This document shows positions 6,859-10,162 of a DNA stretch of 10,162 nt, in pieces; the first letter of the stretch is position 1; the number at the start of each line of letters is the position of its first letter. Position numbers and translations under genes: made by a program. The notes below the pieces were generated by a model that had not been told where the DNA came from, searched no databases, and was given only the letters and a program-made list of their open reading frames with translations. This DNA comes from Acidobacteriota bacterium (GTDB taxonomy: Bacteria > Acidobacteriota > Terriglobia > Bryobacterales > Bryobacteraceae): NCBI GenBank assembly GCA_016871135.1, contig VFZQ01000125.1:1-10162 (forward strand), written 5' to 3'.

Positions 6859-6890
6859 TGCTATACATTTCCGGACGCCTGTGCGATACT
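6859..6890 (+). promoter_or_regulatory. Probable promoter(s) for the ATP-grasp/yhbY unit
   Basis: Two extended -10 candidates lie ahead of the ATG at 6924. The first is TGC-TATACA (6859-6867), with a poor -35 (TTGTTT, 6841-6846) 15 bp upstream. The second is TGC-GATACT (6882-6890), for which TATACA at 6862-6867 sits 17 bp upstream and could serve as a -35 element. The second would give a short leader of about 27 nt. The choice between them is open. Confidence 0.4.
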
Positions 6891-6923
6891 CGCGGTTAGG
6901 AAACCCTTCCCGTAGCAACGACG

Positions 6924-8282
6924 ATGAATCAAGTGGACGAGGCAATCGCCCGTTATCACAAGCTTCTGGAAACAGAACCGTACCGGGATCTGGGCTGGGT
7001 CGAGCAGTTGCATGAGGCAATGGCCGCCAAGCAGCTCACACTCGGCGGCAAACCCGTCTCGGCGTTTCTGCGTCCCCACCTTGTGACGCGACGGCAGTAT
7101 GAAGCTCTGGAAAAGGGCGCGGAGGCGCTTGCGTCGGCGGTGGACCGCGTGCGTCAACTGGCGATCCAAACGCCGGCGCTGATGAGCCGGCTGGACATGT
7201 TGCCGGGCGAGCGGATGTTGGCGGAATTGAATCCGGGCTACAAGCACTTTGCGGTGACAAGCCTGCTCGATTCGCACATCAACAACGGCTCGATGCGGTT
7301 TTCGCAATTTAGCGCCGAGACGCCGACGGGCGTGCTCTATCACGACCTGCTGTCGGAGGTGTTTTTTGACGCGGGACCGGTGAAGGACTTCCGCAAGAAA
7401 CACAAGCTGTCGAAGATTCCGAGCTCGAAGTATCTGTACAGTGCATTGCTGAAGGCGTACAAGGATTTCGGCGGGAAGAAGAAGTCACCGTCTATCGCGA
7501 TCCTTGAATTCAAGCAGCCGTTCGAAACGCTGGAGTCGCGCGAGCATCAACTGTTGAAAGAATATTTCGCGGGGCTTGGCAATCCGTGCGAGGTGATTTC
7601 ACCGGAGCAAGTCGAGTATAAGAACGGGGTGCTCCGCAAGGGCGAGTTCGTTATCGACATCATCTTCCGGCGGATCCGCACGCAGGAGTTTCTGATTAAG
7701 TACGATCTCACGGCGCATCCGCTGGTGAGGGCGTATCGCGAGCGCGCCGTGTGCATGGTGAATTCGTTCCGCAGCGACATGGCGCAGCGGAAGGCGCTGC
7801 TCGACTTGTTGACCGACGATCTGGTCACGGCGAAGTTTCCGGCGATCGAACGCAAGGCGATCAAGGCGTATGTGCCCACCACGCGTGTGATGGGTGAGCG
7901 GAAGGCCTACTGGGACGGGCTCGAAATTGACCTGCCGGAATTCGTTCTTGAGAACCGCGAGCGGCTTGTTCTGCGGCCGAATCGCGAGAACGAAGAGCTG
8001 CCGGTGTTTGAGGGCGCGTCGATGGATGAGACGCAGTGGGATCGGGCCTGCAAACGCGCTCTGCGCGAGCGGTATGTGGTACAGGAGTCAGTACCATTTG
8101 CGTCGGCGAAGTTCCCTGTTTCGGTCTACGGCATGCTCGACATGAAAGAAATGCGCGTGGATGTGCATCCGCATATTTGCCTGGGCAAGATGCAGAGTTG
8201 CTCGGCGTGGTTGACGCCCGCGAACTCTGGGTTCTCGACGGCGATTGGCGTTACGCCTACTTACCTGCTCGAAGGGCGGTAA
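6924..8282 (+). CDS. Probable circularly permuted ATP-grasp protein, function unknown
   Basis: The 452-residue product has no signal peptide or membrane segment. Several stretches resemble circularly permuted ATP-grasp proteins. These are VIDIIFRR (243-250), HPLVRAYRERAVCMVNSFRS (265-284) followed by a KALLDLLTDD helix (290-299), LVLRPN (348-353), VFEG (361-364), a W at 372 and YVVQESV (384-390). ATP-grasp enzymes join an acid to an amine or thiol through an acyl-phosphate. The segment after LVLRPN, which usually holds a glycine-rich loop, reads RENEELPVFEG and lacks that loop. Activity is therefore uncertain. The substrate is unknown, and no amino-acid or peptide biosynthesis gene is nearby. 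The ATG at 6924 has no clear Shine-Dalgarno. A CRM-domain RNA-binding gene follows after 8 nt, so the two form an operon. The protein clearly belongs to a conserved coding family; the ATP-grasp label is moderately confident. Confidence 0.65.
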   Translation: MNQVDEAIARYHKLLETEPYRDLGWVEQLHEAMAAKQLTLGGKPVSAFLRPHLVTRRQYEALEKGAEALASAVDRVRQLAIQTPALMSRLDMLPGERMLAELNPGYKHFAVTSLLDSHINNGSMRFSQFSAETPTGVLYHDLLSEVFFDAGPVKDFRKKHKLSKIPSSKYLYSALLKAYKDFGGKKKSPSIAILEFKQPFETLESREHQLLKEYFAGLGNPCEVISPEQVEYKNGVLRKGEFVIDIIFRRIRTQEFLIKYDLTAHPLVRAYRERAVCMVNSFRSDMAQRKALLDLLTDDLVTAKFPAIERKAIKAYVPTTRVMGERKAYWDGLEIDLPEFVLENRERLVLRPNRENEELPVFEGASMDETQWDRACKRALRERYVVQESVPFASAKFPVSVYGMLDMKEMRVDVHPHICLGKMQSCSAWLTPANSGFSTAIGVTPTYLLEGR

Positions 8283-8290
8283 GGAACAGG

Positions 8291-8629
8291 ATGTCAGTTT
8301 CCCTCACCAACCCTCAGCGAAAGTTCCTGCGGCGTATCGCGCACGGCGCGCCCGCCGGGATGCAACTGGGGAAACACGGACTTACCCCGAACTTCTTCCA
8401 GAGCTTCGAGACCGCGATCACAGCCCACGAGTTGCTGAAGCTGCGCTTTGTCAATCTGCAGGAGGAGCGCAAGGAACTATCAGCCGAAATTGTCGCGGCC
8501 ACGGGCGCTGCGTTGGTTTCGATGGTGGGACACACCGCCGTTTACTACCGGCCGCACCCGGATCCCGAGAAACGAAAGATTGCGCTGCCTCGGGGCTCGC
8601 GCGCCACCGATACCGCTCAATCCCTGTAA
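8291..8629 (+). CDS. yhbY: YhbY-type CRM-domain RNA-binding protein
   Basis: This 112-residue protein is a stand-alone CRM domain. It carries the signature LTNPQRKFLRRIAHG (5-19), the GxxG loop as LGKHGLTP (26-33), HELLKLRF (46-53) and the closing VGHTAVYYRP (79-88). E. coli YhbY is 97 residues and associates with pre-50S ribosomal particles; a similar role in large-subunit assembly is likely here. The extra C-terminal residues (PEKRKIALPRG onward) are basic and probably flexible. The ATG at 8291 has AAGG (8281-8284) 6 nt upstream, overlapping the preceding stop. An open frame reaches back to 8036, but that part overlaps the ATP-grasp gene and lacks the family's sequence. It is the second gene of the unit starting at 6924. 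Confidence 0.9.
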   Translation: MSVSLTNPQRKFLRRIAHGAPAGMQLGKHGLTPNFFQSFETAITAHELLKLRFVNLQEERKELSAEIVAATGAALVSMVGHTAVYYRPHPDPEKRKIALPRGSRATDTAQSL

Positions 8630-8665
8630 ACTACTCTGGGTAATCTATATCCCCGGAGGGCCTCC

Positions 8666-10162
8666 TTGCGATTGCTCCTTTCGTTTCTGATTCTGCCGCT
8701 TTGCGCGCAAACGGCAAAACTTCTCGACACCGAGACGTTCTTCGAGATGGAGTCGCTTGCCAGCCCGGCGATCTCAGCCGACGGCTCCCAGATAGCGTTC
8801 AGCCGCAGTTGGACCGACAAGGCGAAAGACCGGCAGCGTTCCAATATCTGGCTGGTCGACAAAGACGGCCAGCGGCTCCGGCAACTCACGAATGGAGGCT
8901 GGCGCGACTCCGAGCCCGTGTGGTCGCCCGATAGCAAACGCATCGCGTTTCTATCCGACCGAGACGGCACGACGCAACTCTATACGATGTGGATGGACAC
9001 GCGCGAAGTCGCGCAATTGACGCACCTCGAACGCGCTCCCGGCGGCTTCAAGTGGTCTCCCGACGGCAAACAACTCGCGTTCACGGCGCGGGTTCCCGAT
9101 GTCGAACCGATCCTATCCATCAAGATGCCGCGACGTCCCGAAGGAGCGGAATGGGCCAAGCCGGTGACCGTTATCGACCGGCTCAGTTGGCGCGCGGATG
9201 GCACAGGGCCAACCGAGCGCGGATTCGCGCATGTCTTCGTTGTCGACGCGTCCACAGGCGGCACGCCGCGTCAGCTCACGACCGGGAAGTACAATCACAC
9301 TGCATTCAACTGGTCGGCCGACGGCAAAACCGTCTTCGTCGCAGGCATCCGCAAGCCAGACGCGGAATACCTTCGCGGCGATAGCGAGATTTACGCGATC
9401 ACCACGGCGACCGGCGAACTGCGCACGTTAACGGACCGCAAGGGTCCGGACCGTGAGCCGGTTCCCTCCCCTAATGGCAAGTGGGTCGCCTACAACGGAT
9501 TCGACGATGTTCTAAACACGTTTACAAACGCCAACATTCATCTGATGGACGCCACAGGCGGCGCAAAGAAAACATGGGCCTCCGGACTGCCGAGTTCGCC
9601 CTCTGCCATCGCTTGGGCCAACGATTCGAGCGGCATTTACTACGCGATGGAAGAGCGCGGGCTTTCCAACGTCTATTACCTTCCGCTCGACGGCAAACCG
9701 CGTCAAGTTACCGACGGCGTTCATGTTCTTTCCTCTTTGTCGCTCGCGGACAATGGCCAGGCGGCGGCGCTCCGTTCGGCCTTCCATGAGCCGCCGGTCC
9801 TTGTGACCTTCGATGTGAAGCGACCGAGCGCCACCTTGAAAAAACTGGTCGACGTTAACAGCGATGTATTGGATGGGCGCTGGCTCGGCCAAGCTGAGGA
9901 GTTGAATTTCCGTTCGAAGGACGGCATGGCGATTCAAGGCTGGCTAATCAAGCCGGCGAATTTCGATCCGGCCAAGAAGTACCCGATGGTGCTTTGGATC
10001 CACGGCGGTCCGTGGTCGATGTATAGCGTTCGGTTCGACTGGCGGTTTCAAAACTTCGCGGCCGACGGGTACGCGATTCTTTACATCAACCCGCGCGGGT
10101 CAACCGGCTACGGCCAGGATTTCATCAATCAGATTCAGCATGCGTATCCGGGGAAGGATTTC
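8666..10162 (+). CDS. Secreted S9 prolyl-oligopeptidase-family peptidase, 3'-truncated by window end
   Basis: The frame is open from a TTG at 8666 to the last base, 499 complete codons. GGAGG (8655-8659) lies 6 nt before the TTG and decides the start. A signal peptide follows (RLLLSFLILPLCAQ, about 2-15). Residues about 25-400 form a TolB/DPP-like beta-propeller, with recurring blades such as PAISADGSQIAFSR, PVWSPDSKRIAFLSD, FKWSPDGKQLAFTA, FNWSADGKTVF and PVPSPNGKWVAY. The alpha/beta-hydrolase domain then opens with WIHGGPW (444-450), its oxyanion-hole region, and NPRGSTGYG. The catalytic Ser (GxSxGG), Asp and His would lie past the window end. Such enzymes (acylaminoacyl-peptidase or dipeptidyl-peptidase types) cut short peptides; this one is probably periplasmic. 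It begins 36 nt after yhbY and may be cotranscribed, though TAATCTATAT (8641-8650) could be part of its own promoter. Confidence 0.92.
   Translation, partial: MRLLLSFLILPLCAQTAKLLDTETFFEMESLASPAISADGSQIAFSRSWTDKAKDRQRSNIWLVDKDGQRLRQLTNGGWRDSEPVWSPDSKRIAFLSDRDGTTQLYTMWMDTREVAQLTHLERAPGGFKWSPDGKQLAFTARVPDVEPILSIKMPRRPEGAEWAKPVTVIDRLSWRADGTGPTERGFAHVFVVDASTGGTPRQLTTGKYNHTAFNWSADGKTVFVAGIRKPDAEYLRGDSEIYAITTATGELRTLTDRKGPDREPVPSPNGKWVAYNGFDDVLNTFTNANIHLMDATGGAKKTWASGLPSSPSAIAWANDSSGIYYAMEERGLSNVYYLPLDGKPRQVTDGVHVLSSLSLADNGQAAALRSAFHEPPVLVTFDVKRPSATLKKLVDVNSDVLDGRWLGQAEELNFRSKDGMAIQGWLIKPANFDPAKKYPMVLWIHGGPWSMYSVRFDWRFQNFAADGYAILYINPRGSTGYGQDFINQIQHAYPGKDF

Noticed and set aside
8036..8290. N-terminal extension of yhbY overlapping the ATP-grasp gene
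   Set aside because: The extension is not CRM-like, and the ATG at 8291 has a well-placed ribosome binding site and the family's usual start.

Overview
The window is a GC-rich bacterial chromosome segment with tightly packed genes on both strands. Secreted S46 and S9 peptidases, a TPR-containing secretin, TTG starts and extended -10 promoter elements together suggest an Acidobacteriota genome, perhaps of the Solibacter/Bryobacter type. That placement is inferred from gene content and style; no rRNA or other marker is present.

Layout. (1) 1-1237, minus: the N-terminal 412 codons of an outer-membrane secretin, cut by the window edge. (2) A 126-bp divergent intergenic region with a dyad and a likely smpB promoter. 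(3) 1364-3325, plus: smpB and pepA, 3 nt apart, linking the tmRNA cofactor with a cytosolic leucyl aminopeptidase. (4) 3462-3656, plus: a 64-residue ribbon-helix-helix protein with no visible partner. (5) 3826-6751, minus: a two-gene unit for exported proteins. An S46 dipeptidyl peptidase (DPP7-like) is followed after 1 nt by a secreted ricin-B-lectin plus beta/gamma-crystallin-like protein. (6) A divergent regulatory region at about 6752-6923. (7) 6924-8629, plus: a probable circularly permuted ATP-grasp protein and a YhbY-type CRM RNA-binding protein 8 nt apart. (8) 8666-10162, plus: an exported S9 prolyl-oligopeptidase-family peptidase from a TTG start, cut by the window end before its catalytic serine.

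Peptide breakdown is the shared theme. A cytosolic M17 aminopeptidase and two exported serine exopeptidase-type enzymes (S46, S9) lie within 10 kb, consistent with a soil heterotroph that feeds on peptides. Most genes are recognisable housekeeping or catabolic families. The least ordinary parts are the S46/lectin-crystallin pair and the orphan ATP-grasp gene next to yhbY. I saw no tRNA, rRNA, CRISPR array, insertion sequence or phage gene. No gene-free stretch exceeds 300 bases.
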